12,745 nucleotides of DNA from Hyphomicrobiales bacterium (GTDB taxonomy: Bacteria; Pseudomonadota; Alphaproteobacteria; Rhizobiales; Aestuariivirgaceae): contig JALVFB010000109.1 in the NCBI GenBank assembly GCA_027030295.1, forward strand, positions 1-12,745. The letters run 5' to 3'. Under the pieces are notes generated by a model. That model was given only the letters and a program-made list of their open reading frames with translations. It made no database searches and was not told the DNA's origin. A program made the position numbers and the translations under genes. This document shows, piece after piece, positions 1 through 8,080 of this stretch (within the stretch, counting starts at the first letter, position 1; the number at the start of each line of letters is the position of its first letter).

Positions 1-1659
<1,659 letters not shown>

Positions 1660-1700
1660 GGTATCGCCCTGTTTCCTTTGCCCGCGGCGGCGCCCTGCGC

Positions 1701-1734
1701 TCAAAAGAAACGCCAATGGGCGGGGCCATTGGCG
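1701..1734 (-). terminator. Intrinsic terminator of apt
   Basis: A perfect 9-bp stem (CGCCAATGG at 1711-1719 with CCATTGGCG at 1726-1734) and a 6-base loop is followed, on the minus strand, by TTTCTTTTGA (1710-1701). It lies 29 bases past the apt stop codon and 42 bases before the carB start, so it separates the two genes. Confidence 0.85.
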
Positions 1735-1762
1735 CTGGTTTGCATTGTCGCTGGCGGCCGCA

Positions 1763-2311
1763 TCATTCGCCCTCGAATTCCACCAGCGTATGCACCTTCA
1801 CCCCTTTCTGGCGCAATTTCTCCGCCCCGCCAAGGTCCGGCAGGTCGATGACGAAGGCCGCGGCCACCAGCTCGCCGCCGGATTCGCGGATGAGGTCGAT
1901 GGCGGCGGCCGCCGTGCCGCCGGTGGCGATCAGGTCGTCCACCAGCAGCACCCTGTCGCCCTTTCCGATGGCATCCGCATGCACCTCGATGCGATCGACG
2001 CCGTATTCCAGCTCGTAATCCTTGCCGATGACCTTCCACGGCAGCTTGCCCTTCTTGCGGATGGGCACGAAGCCCTTGCCCAGCTCGTGCGCCACCGCGC
2101 CGCCGAGAATGAAACCGCGCGCCTCGATGCCGATGACGTAATCGATGGCCTCGTTCAAGAACGGCCAGATCAGCTCGTCCACGGCGGCGCGCAGGCCATG
2201 GGCGGAGGCCAGCAGGGTGGTGATGTCGCGGAAGATGATGCCGGGTTTCGGATAATCCGGAATGGAGCGGACGTATTGCCGGATATCGAAAACGTTGCGC
2301 GGCTCGTTCAT
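1763..2311 (-). CDS. apt: Adenine phosphoribosyltransferase
   Basis: This cytoplasmic purine-salvage enzyme joins adenine and PRPP to give AMP and pyrophosphate. The 182-residue protein matches the usual length of bacterial Apt. It shows the N-terminal family pattern [18 protein letters not shown] (17-34), the EARGF segment (63-67), and the PRPP-binding motif [14 protein letters not shown] (121-134), whose paired Asp residues and GGTA loop bind the ribose phosphate. The ATG at 2311 gives the expected start; only a weak AGG lies ahead of it. The gene is divergent from argE and has a terminator directly downstream, so it looks monocistronic. In this genome Apt would also recycle adenine into AMP, the co-substrate of the APS reductase encoded further right; that link is only metabolic inference. 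Confidence 0.97.
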   Translation of the reverse strand: MNEPRNVFDIRQYVRSIPDYPKPGIIFRDITTLLASAHGLRAAVDELIWPFLNEAIDYVIGIEARGFILGGAVAHELGKGFVPIRKKGKLPWKVIGKDYELEYGVDRIEVHADAIGKGDRVLLVDDLIATGGTAAAAIDLIRESGGELVAAAFVIDLPDLGGAEKLRQKGVKVHTLVEFEGE

Positions 2312-2342
2312 GGCCTGTATCCGTGCTATGCCCGAGCGGGCG

Positions 2343-2369
2343 TTGCGGGGTGAACCCGCACGCTATAAA
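2343..2369 (+). promoter_or_regulatory. Candidate promoter for argE, overlapping the apt promoter
   Basis: On the plus strand TTGCGG (2343-2348) and TATAAA (2364-2369) are separated by 15 bases, shorter than ideal. The same A/T block supplies the -10 of the opposite promoter, so apt and argE transcription may compete. The support is weak. Confidence 0.25.
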
Positions 2370-2392
2370 CCACCGTGGGGGAAGGAAGGCAA
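2364..2392 (-). promoter_or_regulatory. Candidate sigma70-type promoter for apt
   Basis: Read on the minus strand, TTGCCT (2392-2387) and TTTATA (2369-2364) are separated by 17 bases. Transcription would start near 2357 and leave a leader of about 45 nt before the apt ATG, with a small GCCCG/CGGGC hairpin (2330-2341). This comes from pattern matching only. Confidence 0.4.
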
Positions 2393-2408
2393 GGGTTTGC
2401 GCACGGAA

Positions 2409-3557
2409 ATGAACACACTGGAGCTGCTGGAGAAGCTGGTGGCGTTCGACACCGTCAGCCGCAACTCCAACCTGGCGCTGATCGCCTTCGTGGAAGAATA
2501 CCTCGCGCGCTTCGGCATCCCCACATGGCGTATCGATTTCGGGCCGGACAAGGCCAATCTGCTGGCGCGCATCGGGCCGGAGACGGCGGGCGGGCTGGTG
2601 CTTTCGGGGCACACGGACGTGGTGCCGGTGGACGGGCAGGAATGGACGTCCGATCCGTTCGCGCTGCGGGTGGCGGACGGGCGCGCATACGGGCGCGGCA
2701 CGGCGGACATGAAGGGATTCATCGCCTGCGCCCTGGCCATGGCGCCGTGGTTCGCGTCGGTCGATCTGAAGCGCCCCATCTGGCTGGCGCTGTCCTGCGA
2801 CGAGGAGGTGGGCTGCACGGGCGTGCGGCCATTGCTGAAATGGATGAAGGCGAACGTGCCGCCGGTGCAGGCGGTGTTCGTGGGCGAACCGACGGGCATG
2901 GAAGTGGTGAGCGCGCACAAGGGCATCACCGTGCTGCGCACCTCCGTGACGGGACTGGAAGCGCATGCCAGCTGCACGCATCTGGGCGTGAACGCCATTC
3001 ATGCCGCCGCCCGGCTGATGACGGAAATCGCGCAGATCGCCTGGGAAGAGCAGCAGGAAGGGGCGCGTGAACCAGGCTTCAACCCGCCCTGGCGCACCCT
3101 GAGCGTGGGCATCGTCGAGGGCGGCATCGCCAAGAACATCATCCCGCGCTCTTGCGTGTTCGAATGGGAGATACGCAGCCTGCCGGGGCAGGCCGCCGAG
3201 GACGTGATCGCGCGGGTGGAGAATCTGGCGCGGGAGGAATTGGAGCCGCAAATGCGGCAGGTGAGCGCGGCGGCGGGCATTTCCACGCGGATGCTGGCGG
3301 ATGTGCCGGGGCTTCGGGACAGCTCCGATTCGCCGGCGGTGCGGCTGGCGTTGCAATTCACCGGGCGCAACGCCACGGGGCGGGCGGCCTATGCCACGGA
3401 AGCCGGGTTGTTCGCCAATCATGGCATGCCGGCGGTGGTTTGCGGGCCGGGGCATATCGAACAGGCGCACAAGCCGGACGAGTTCGTGGAAATCTCGCAA
3501 CTTAAGAAGTGCGTGGCGTTTCTGCGGCGGCTGGGAGAATACGCGGAGGAGAAATGA
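2409..3557 (+). CDS. argE: Acetylornithine deacetylase (M20 family metallohydrolase)
   Basis: ArgE hydrolyses N2-acetylornithine to ornithine and acetate in arginine synthesis. The 382-residue product has the M20 metal centre in order: SGHTD (H68, D70), GRGTADMKG (D100 bridging metals), SCDEEVGCTG (catalytic E132, ligand E133), VGEPTGMEVVSAHKG (158-172) and GPGHIEQAHKPDEFVEI (ligand H354). The middle part around GLEAHAS is the dimerisation domain. The ATG at 2409 gives the usual ArgE start (MNTLELLEKLVAFDTVS) but has only a poor, very close ribosome-binding site. An in-frame TTG at 2397 lies 7 bases after GGAAGG (2384-2389) and would add four residues; it is a serious alternative. The protein could instead deacylate a related N-acyl amino acid, but its length and motifs fit ArgE well. 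The gene is convergent with the CBS-domain gene. Confidence 0.9.
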   Translation: MNTLELLEKLVAFDTVSRNSNLALIAFVEEYLARFGIPTWRIDFGPDKANLLARIGPETAGGLVLSGHTDVVPVDGQEWTSDPFALRVADGRAYGRGTADMKGFIACALAMAPWFASVDLKRPIWLALSCDEEVGCTGVRPLLKWMKANVPPVQAVFVGEPTGMEVVSAHKGITVLRTSVTGLEAHASCTHLGVNAIHAAARLMTEIAQIAWEEQQEGAREPGFNPPWRTLSVGIVEGGIAKNIIPRSCVFEWEIRSLPGQAAEDVIARVENLAREELEPQMRQVSAAAGISTRMLADVPGLRDSSDSPAVRLALQFTGRNATGRAAYATEAGLFANHGMPAVVCGPGHIEQAHKPDEFVEISQLKKCVAFLRRLGEYAEEK

Positions 3558-3588
3558 AAAGAGCCGGACGCCCATGGGGGCGCCCGGC
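3551..3588 (-). terminator. Intrinsic terminator of the CBS-domain gene, at the argE 3' end
   Basis: The arms 3563-3573 and 3578-3588 form an 11-bp stem with a 4-base loop. On the minus strand the one non-Watson-Crick position is a G-U wobble and the stem is followed by TCTTTTCATTTC (3562-3551). On the plus strand the same position is an A-C mismatch and no T-tract follows. It therefore suits the minus transcript, and its tail overlaps the last codons of argE. Confidence 0.75.
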
Positions 3589-3615
3589 GCGTATGTTCAG
3601 GATTGGCCGGCCGGC

Positions 3616-4059
3616 TCAGCTGAAGCGCGCGGCGATGAAGCTGTCGCGCAGCACGTTGGCCTCCAGCTCCTTGTCCTTCAATTGCATGGCCAGGCAGTCG
3701 CGGATGGAGAGCATGCCGCGCAGCTGTCCCTGATTGTCCACCACCGGCAGATGGCGGAACTTGTGGTTCAGCATCACCCGCATGGCATTCTCCATGTCAT
3801 CATTTTCGTTACAGGTGATGGCCGGCGCGGACATGACGTCGCCCACCTTCAGCTTGAGGATCTCGTTGGGGCGCTGAGAAAGCGCGGAAACGATGTCGCG
3901 CTCGGAAAGAATGCCAACCACGTTGCCGTCCGCATCCACCACCGGCATGGCGCCGATGCGGCTGGTGAACAGCAGCGTGGCCGCGCCCTGCAGGGTGTCG
4001 GCGCGCCGGCAGACGATGATGCGTGGTTGGTTCTGCTCCAGAAATTCGCGGATTTTCAT
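3616..4059 (-). CDS. Tandem CBS-domain protein
   Basis: The protein is a 147-residue stand-alone pair of CBS domains, about residues 10-62 and 74-125, each ending in the typical strand-turn-helix spelling (GAMPVVDADGNVVGILSERD and RHLPVVDNQGQLRGMLSIRD). Such Bateman modules bind adenine nucleotides (AMP, ATP, SAM) and act as small cytoplasmic sensors; no ligand or partner can be assigned from sequence. No membrane segment, signal peptide or fused effector domain is seen. I chose the ATG at 4059 because AGGAGG lies 9 bases upstream; the frame continues to an ATG at 4122 that has no such site. The gene is convergent with argE and lies just downstream of the apr operon terminator, so it is probably transcribed alone. 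Because AMP is an APS reductase substrate, a link to the neighbouring sulfur genes is possible but unproven. Confidence 0.9.
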   Translation of the reverse strand: MKIREFLEQNQPRIIVCRRADTLQGAATLLFTSRIGAMPVVDADGNVVGILSERDIVSALSQRPNEILKLKVGDVMSAPAITCNENDDMENAMRVMLNHKFRHLPVVDNQGQLRGMLSIRDCLAMQLKDKELEANVLRDSFIAARFS

Positions 4060-4159
4060 TCTGCTCTCCCTCCTGGCAAATGGCTGCAAGCCAATACGCA
4101 TCGCCGCCTGGCGCGGTGACACGCGTCGCTTGCCAAATGCTCTCGGCCTGTATGTTCCC

Positions 4160-4201
4160 GGGCCGCCCTGGCGGCCCCTCCCCTCCCGGCCGTTGTCGGC
4201 C
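4160..4201 (-). other. Two GC-rich hairpins in the leader of the CBS-domain gene
   Basis: GGGCCGCC (4160-4167) and GGCGGCCC (4170-4177) form a near-continuous palindrome. GGCCG/CGGCC (4188-4192, 4197-4201) forms a second hairpin with a TTGT loop. The first uses the same 8-base arms as the apr operon terminator at 4339-4358 but has no T-tract, so it is not an intrinsic terminator. Both would lie in the 5' leader of the minus-strand CBS gene. The rest of the 329-bp gap (4060-4388) shows no gene. Confidence 0.45.
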
Positions 4202-4213
4202 CATGTGCGGACA

Positions 4214-4242
4214 ATCCTATATGTTCAGGATCGGTGATGCAA
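4214..4242 (-). promoter_or_regulatory. Candidate promoter for the CBS-domain gene
   Basis: On the minus strand TTGCAT (4242-4237) and TAGGAT (4219-4214) are spaced by 17 bases; a TATAGG two bases earlier is an alternative -10. A start near 4207 would give a leader of about 150 nt carrying the two hairpins at 4160-4201. This is pattern matching only. Confidence 0.3.
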
Positions 4243-4325
4243 CGGGCACACAGCACACGACTGGCGCCGTTTTTCATCAGGTGGCGTGGTTTTTTGCCTG
4301 CAACCTTCTGAATTCACCCCAGATT

Positions 4326-4358
4326 AACCATAAGGAAAGGGCCGCCCACAGGCGGCCC
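4326..4358 (-). terminator. Intrinsic terminator closing the apr operon
   Basis: A perfect 8-bp stem (GGGCCGCC 4339-4346, GGCGGCCC 4351-4358) with a 4-base loop is followed on the minus strand by TTTCCTTATGGTT (4338-4326). It lies 30 bases beyond the stop codon of the 52-aa gene, so it places that gene as the last of the aprM-to-small-ORF transcription unit. Confidence 0.85.
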
Positions 4359-4388
4359 CGCATCGCTTGGCGCACATGCCGCAGTGCT

Positions 4389-4547
4389 TTACGGCCGCTC
4401 CGGCACGGTGTATTCGGCTTCCTTCTGCCACGGCTCCCAGATGGTCTCGAAGCCAACGAACCCCTTGTCGTTCTTCGGCAGCGCACGCGTCTCGAAGAAG
4501 CGGTTCTTGCACGGCGGCACGGTGGCCGGATCAGCAGGCTTGCCCAT
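4389..4547 (-). CDS. Small 52-aa hypothetical protein, last gene of the apr operon
   Basis: I do not recognise this family. The start ATG at 4547 has a good ribosome-binding site (GGAGG, 7 bases upstream), the stop is TAA, and an intrinsic terminator follows 30 bases later; these make it a credible gene despite its size. The product (starting MGKPADPATVPPCKNRFFET) is soluble, proline-rich at both ends, has one cysteine (C13) and two tryptophans in an IWEPWQKEAEYTVPERP tail, and has no signal peptide or membrane segment. The single Cys cannot form a metal site alone. Position at the end of an operon with AprMBA and a SlyD-like chaperone suggests a small accessory or assembly factor, which is inference. 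An in-frame ATG at 4607 would extend it by 20 residues, but that extension would run across the hairpin at 4584-4599. Confidence 0.7.
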   Translation of the reverse strand: MGKPADPATVPPCKNRFFETRALPKNDKGFVGFETIWEPWQKEAEYTVPERP

Positions 4548-4583
4548 TTCTCTTCCTCCAGTTGCTGTTGCCAGTTCCTTTTT

Positions 4584-4599
4584 GCCGGATCGTTCCGGC
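4584..4599 (-). other. Intercistronic hairpin before the 52-aa gene
   Basis: A perfect 6-bp stem (GCCGGA / TCCGGC) with a tetraloop lies 4 bases past the stop of the SlyD-like gene. On the minus strand it is followed by A residues, so it is not a terminator. It could be an RNA processing or stability element. Confidence 0.4.
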
Positions 4600-4603
4600 G
4601 GTT

Positions 4604-5161
4604 TCAACTCTTGCCTCCGCTGGTCGGAGACGCATCGAAGTCCTCAAGCGGAATGCGCTTTCCGGGCAGCTGGATGTCCTCCTTGCGCACGATGCCGCCG
4701 GCCTCGATCTCCTCTTCCGTCGGCTCGCGAACGTTGAGGATTTCCAGCTGAAACAGAAGCTCACGCCCGGAAAACGGACTGTTGCCGTCAATGACGATCT
4801 TCTCGTCGTCCATGTAGGTGACGTAGAAGGGGCGAACATCGCCCTTTTCGTTTTGCATCATGATCTGCAGGCCGACCTTGCGGTATTCCTCCGGCACGTT
4901 CTCGGGCCGGTCGATGACCACCAGGCTTTCGTCACGCTTGCCGAACAGATCGTCGCCGTTCAGTTCCATCACGATGGATTCGCCGGCGCGCTTGCCGGTG
5001 AGCAGGCGCATGATTTCGGGCATGAGTATGTCGTTCTGCCCGTGGATGTAGTTGAGCGGAAACTCCACGGCGCTGAGCACCTGCCCGGTTTTGGCGTCCA
5101 GCAGGCGGTATTTCAGCTCCACGAGCTTGCCGTCCTCGATCCTTTCGCCCAACTCGGCCAT
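4604..5161 (-). CDS. SlyD-like FKBP-type peptidyl-prolyl cis-trans isomerase
   Basis: This 185-residue protein resembles SlyD: an FKBP half (LVELKYRLLDAKTGQVL, then FPLNYIHGQNDILMPEIMRL at 34-53, like the YLHG...GLE region of SlyD), an insert-in-flap segment with DDLFGKRDESLVVIDRPENV (about 70-120), and the returning strands VIDGNSPFSGRELLFQLEIL followed by REPTEEEIEAGG, close to SlyD's REATEEELAHG. The His-rich nickel-binding tail of SlyD is absent; the C-terminus is a short polar KRIPLEDFDASPTSGGKS. No signal peptide is visible, so it is cytoplasmic. SlyD proteins speed proline isomerisation and act as holdase chaperones for cofactor-containing proteins. Here it lies 20 bases after the 137-aa gene in the apr operon, suggesting help in folding AprA, AprB or AprM (inferred). 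The ATG at 5161 matches the family start; the AGGTG just upstream is modest. Confidence 0.85.
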   Translation of the reverse strand: MAELGERIEDGKLVELKYRLLDAKTGQVLSAVEFPLNYIHGQNDILMPEIMRLLTGKRAGESIVMELNGDDLFGKRDESLVVIDRPENVPEEYRKVGLQIMMQNEKGDVRPFYVTYMDDEKIVIDGNSPFSGRELLFQLEILNVREPTEEEIEAGGIVRKEDIQLPGKRIPLEDFDASPTSGGKS

Positions 5162-5181
5162 ATGACACCTGCCTTGCGTCC

Positions 5182-5595
5182 TCAGAAGAAGGATGCGCCG
5201 AAAATCTTGATCCTGCCGTCCTCGAAACCCAGCACCAGGCGCCCCAGCCATTCGCCTTCCTTGGCGGTGCTGCGCTGGCGATAGAGCACGGTGACATGTT
5301 CGCCACGGCGGATGATGCCCAGGAAGTCGAAGTCCTCGGAAAGGGTGCGGGCCAGCTCGCTGTTGTGATACTGATGGTTGAAGGCCACCATGTTCATGGC
5401 CATGGCGAATTCGCGGGCGAAATGGCGCACGAATTCGCCGTAGTTGCCGTCGTTGGAAGCGCGGATGAGGTGCAGCCAGTATTTGTCCGCCACCTCGCGG
5501 ATTTCCTCGTCCGACAACTCGGTGATGTTGGGCCGCTGGCTCATTCCCTTCGCCCCGGTTGACGCGAAATCGACAACGTTACCTTCAGACGACAT
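5182..5595 (-). CDS. Conserved-looking hypothetical protein in the apr operon (137 aa)
   Basis: I do not recognise this protein. It has a polar N-terminus (to about residue 22), then helices (SDEEIREVADKYWLHLIRAS, and GEFVRHFAREFAMAMNMVAF), then strand-like stretches (HVTVLYRQRST, WLGRLVLGFEDGRIKIFGASFF). A helical first half packed on a curved sheet ending in a hydrophobic C-terminal strand would fit an NTF2/SnoaL-like fold, but no signature confirms that. No cysteines, signal peptide or membrane span are present. The ATG at 5595 has a GGCGGG site 7 bases upstream; an internal ATG at 5544 (MSQRPNITEL) is a possible shorter start. It is 84 bp downstream of aprA, across a strong hairpin, and 20 bp ahead of the SlyD-like gene. 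Context points to an accessory role in APS reductase function or assembly; this is inference. Confidence 0.82.
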   Translation of the reverse strand: MSSEGNVVDFASTGAKGMSQRPNITELSDEEIREVADKYWLHLIRASNDGNYGEFVRHFAREFAMAMNMVAFNHQYHNSELARTLSEDFDFLGIIRRGEHVTVLYRQRSTAKEGEWLGRLVLGFEDGRIKIFGASFF

Positions 5596-5620
5596 GCATT
5601 CCCGCCTTTTCAGGGGAAGC

Positions 5621-5651
5621 GCCGGAAGCGCGGCACATGCGCGCTTCCGGC
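5621..5651 (-). other. 12-bp-stem hairpin between aprA and the 137-aa gene
   Basis: GCCGGAAGCGCG (5621-5632) and CGCGCTTCCGGC (5640-5651) form a perfect 12-bp stem with a 7-base loop. Next to it lies a 12-bp palindrome, CGTTGCGCAACG (5654-5665). On the minus strand the hairpin is followed by CTTCCCCTGAAAAGG, without a T-tract. It is therefore more likely a 3' stabiliser or processing site for the aprMBA part of the message than a full terminator. Confidence 0.55.
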
Positions 5652-5679
5652 AGCGTTGCGCAACGTGACCTCAGGCTTC

Positions 5680-7557
5680 TCAGCCCTTGGCCTCCTTCTT
5701 CTTCTGATACTCTTCCTCGACGTCGCCGACGATGTGATACAGCGGCGCCTTCTCCATGGTCCACTCGCCGGTCTTCGGGTCGCGGCGGGAGACGGTGAGA
5801 ACGTGCCAGTTCTCGTCGTCCAGGTAGAGGTGGTCGCCGCGATAGTAGTAGCCCGGCCAGCGGGTCTCCTTGCGGAAGAGCGTGTGGTGGAACACGGACT
5901 CGGCGGTGAGCACGCGATGGTGCACCTCCCAGCAGCGCAGCAGATCGTGCAGATCCTTCGCGCCCAGCCGCTCCATGTCCTCCTTCAGCACCGCCAGCTT
6001 CATCAGGCCGTAATTGAGCAGCTTCTCGTTGGTCATGTATTGCATGCTCACGCCGCCGCAATACTCATCCATGATCTTCTGCAGGCGGATGAGCGCCTGT
6101 TTCGGCAGCAGCATGCTCGGGAAGACGCTGCCGGCGACCGGCTCGTTGTGCCAGATCTTGTAGGTTTCCAGCGGCTTGTAGATCTTCTCGCGGAGCTCCT
6201 GGATCTGGCGGTCGGACACCACGATGCCCTCGGCCTTGCCGTCGTCGATATACTGGCACGCGGCCTTCGCCGCCAGACGGCCCTCGGTGAAGGAGCCGGA
6301 CGAGAAGGCGTGCGGCGTGCCGCCGCAGGCGTCACCGGCGCCGAACAGGCCCTGCACCGTGGTCATGCGGTTGTAGCCCCAGAAATACTCGGGCGGAGAG
6401 ACATCCTCCGGACCGGAGCACCAGGCGCCGCAGCCGGTGGCGTGCGAACCCATCACATACGGCTCGGAGGTGGTCAGCTCCGGGTTCTCGCACTTCGGGT
6501 CGACGTCGTTGGCCGCCCACAGCACCGCCTGGCCGACGGTCATGCCGAGGAAGTTGTGCCAACCCACCTCCTCCAGGTGCGGGTCCTGGAACGAGTGCAT
6601 GGTGACCATGTGGATCGGGCCATTGCCCGCCGCCACCTCGCGGATGAGCGCGTGGTTGCGCAGGCAGGTGGGCACCGGATGGTGGTCGATGTATTCGCCC
6701 ACCATCTTCTTCAGTTCGTCATACCAGTGGGACTCGTATTCCTCGCCGAGACCGTTCTGGGTGTAGGTCTTCAGGTGGAGGAAGTAGGCGCCCACCGGGC
6801 CGTAGCCGTCCTTGAAGCGGGCCAGCACGATGCGGTTTTCCATCTGGGTCATCTTCGCGCCCGCCTGGATCAGCAGACCATAGGCGGAGCCGGACGACCA
6901 CGGGGCATACCACACGCGACCCGCGCCCTCGCCGGTGGAACGCGGCTTGTAGATCATGGACGCGCCGCCGGCGGTGACGATCACGGTCTTGGACTTGAAC
7001 ACGTAGAAGTCGCCGGTGCGGACGTTGAAGCCCACCGCGCCCGCCACGCGGTTCTCCCTGGCCTCGTCCATCAGCAGGTGGGTGACGCAGATGCGGTTAT
7101 ACACCTTGTCGGCGGACTTCATGGCGGCCATGGCCACGATCGGCTTGTAGGACTCGCCGTGGATCATGATCTGCCACTTGCCCTCGCGCTGATAGGCGCC
7201 CGTTTCCGGATCGCGCATCAGCGGCAGGCCCCATTCCTCGAACTGGTGCACCGTGGAGTCCACGTGGCGCGCCATGTCGAAGAGCAGGTCCTCGCGCACC
7301 ATGCCCATCAGGTCGTTGCGGGCATAGCGGACGTGATCCTCCGGGTTGTTCTCGCCGAAGCGGGTGCCCATGTAGCAGTTGATCGCATACAGACCCATGG
7401 CCACCGCGCCGGAGCGGTAGATGTTGGCCTTTTCGGCGATGACGATCTTCTTGTCCTGACCCCAGTAGCGCGCCTCCCACGCAGCACCCGTGCCGCTGAG
7501 GCCGGCGCCGACCACCAGGATGTCGATGTTATCGACGACGATAGTCTTGTAAGCCAT
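5680..7557 (-). CDS. aprA: Adenylylsulfate (APS) reductase alpha subunit, FAD-binding
   Basis: AprA is the catalytic flavoprotein of dissimilatory APS reductase, which interconverts APS and sulfite plus AMP in the cytoplasm; with an AprM partner the oxidative direction is likely. The 625-residue length is normal. The N-terminal dinucleotide fold shows GAGLSGTGAAWEAR (17-30) and the ribose-binding IAEKA (E42), followed by GAVAMGLYAINCYMG (N60 probably corresponds to an active-site Asn known from Archaeoglobus). RFKDGYGPVG (247-256) and GSHATGCGAW (H372) likely carry the active-site Arg and His of the family, by my recollection of the structure; GLFGAGDACGG is the second flavin-binding segment. 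The C-terminal helical domain ends VEEEYQKKKEAKG. Its ATG overlaps the aprB stop by one base (TGATG), implying translational coupling. Confidence 0.98.
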   Translation of the reverse strand: MAYKTIVVDNIDILVVGAGLSGTGAAWEARYWGQDKKIVIAEKANIYRSGAVAMGLYAINCYMGTRFGENNPEDHVRYARNDLMGMVREDLLFDMARHVDSTVHQFEEWGLPLMRDPETGAYQREGKWQIMIHGESYKPIVAMAAMKSADKVYNRICVTHLLMDEARENRVAGAVGFNVRTGDFYVFKSKTVIVTAGGASMIYKPRSTGEGAGRVWYAPWSSGSAYGLLIQAGAKMTQMENRIVLARFKDGYGPVGAYFLHLKTYTQNGLGEEYESHWYDELKKMVGEYIDHHPVPTCLRNHALIREVAAGNGPIHMVTMHSFQDPHLEEVGWHNFLGMTVGQAVLWAANDVDPKCENPELTTSEPYVMGSHATGCGAWCSGPEDVSPPEYFWGYNRMTTVQGLFGAGDACGGTPHAFSSGSFTEGRLAAKAACQYIDDGKAEGIVVSDRQIQELREKIYKPLETYKIWHNEPVAGSVFPSMLLPKQALIRLQKIMDEYCGGVSMQYMTNEKLLNYGLMKLAVLKEDMERLGAKDLHDLLRCWEVHHRVLTAESVFHHTLFRKETRWPGYYYRGDHLYLDDENWHVLTVSRRDPKTGEWTMEKAPLYHIVGDVEEEYQKKKEAKG

Positions 7558-8036
7558 CAGTAGTACACTCCCTGCCTCATCTTCAGCCCCTGCGACTCGA
7601 GCGTGTAGAGGTCGCCGTCGTCGAGCCGGATGTATTTCGGTTCATTGAACAGCAACTGGCTCTCGCGCTGCTCCTTGGTGGGCGCCGGCACCTTCTTCAG
7701 ATCCGGGATGAACTGCCCCCACGGCTTGGTGGTGATCGGCGCCACCAGGTCCTTGATGCGCCCGCCACGGAACTTGATGCGCCAGGCGATGAGGCCTTCC
7801 TCCTCGTCGCGGTGCACGCGCACGGCGTGGCCCAGCGGGCAGAAGTCGGCATAACCACGGACGTCGATGGCATGCATCGGACAGGCCTTGACGCAGGAGT
7901 AGCACTCCCAGCACATGTCCGGCTCGATGTTGTAGGCACGCCGCCACGTGGTGTCGATGTGCATGATGTCGGACGGACAGATGTCGACGCAGTAGCCGCA
8001 TCCGTCGCACCGGGTCATGTATACGAAAGTAGGCAT
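7557..8036 (-). CDS. aprB: APS reductase beta subunit, two [4Fe-4S] ferredoxin
   Basis: AprB carries electrons between the AprA flavin and the membrane partner. The 159-residue protein starts MPTFVYMTRCDGCGYCVDIC. Cysteines C10, C13, C16 and C20 bind one cluster with C42, C45, C48 and C52 binding the other, in the crossed pattern of bacterial ferredoxins; C66 is extra. W44 in CWECYSC matches the conserved tryptophan proposed to lie between the cluster and the flavin. The C-terminal part (from about residue 75) forms a sheet and a tail (ESQGLKMRQGVYY) that in the family wraps around AprA. A GAGGGG ribosome-binding site lies 9 bases before the ATG at 8036. It follows aprM by 44 bp and is coupled to aprA. 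Confidence 0.98.
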   Translation of the reverse strand: MPTFVYMTRCDGCGYCVDICPSDIMHIDTTWRRAYNIEPDMCWECYSCVKACPMHAIDVRGYADFCPLGHAVRVHRDEEEGLIAWRIKFRGGRIKDLVAPITTKPWGQFIPDLKKVPAPTKEQRESQLLFNEPKYIRLDDGDLYTLESQGLKMRQGVYY

Positions 8037-8080
8037 TTCAGGGTTCCCCTCTCAATGCTAGCCTTGGTGTTCCTGCATCC

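Noticed and set aside
4160..4177. GC-rich palindrome as a second terminator for the apr operon
   Set aside because: It lacks a T-tract on either strand and lies well beyond the convincing terminator at 4339-4358.
5656..7563. 635-codon open frame on the plus strand opposite aprA
   Set aside because: It is almost exactly antisense to aprA, with the Leu/Val/His/Arg-rich composition expected of a mirror frame and no recognisable domain.
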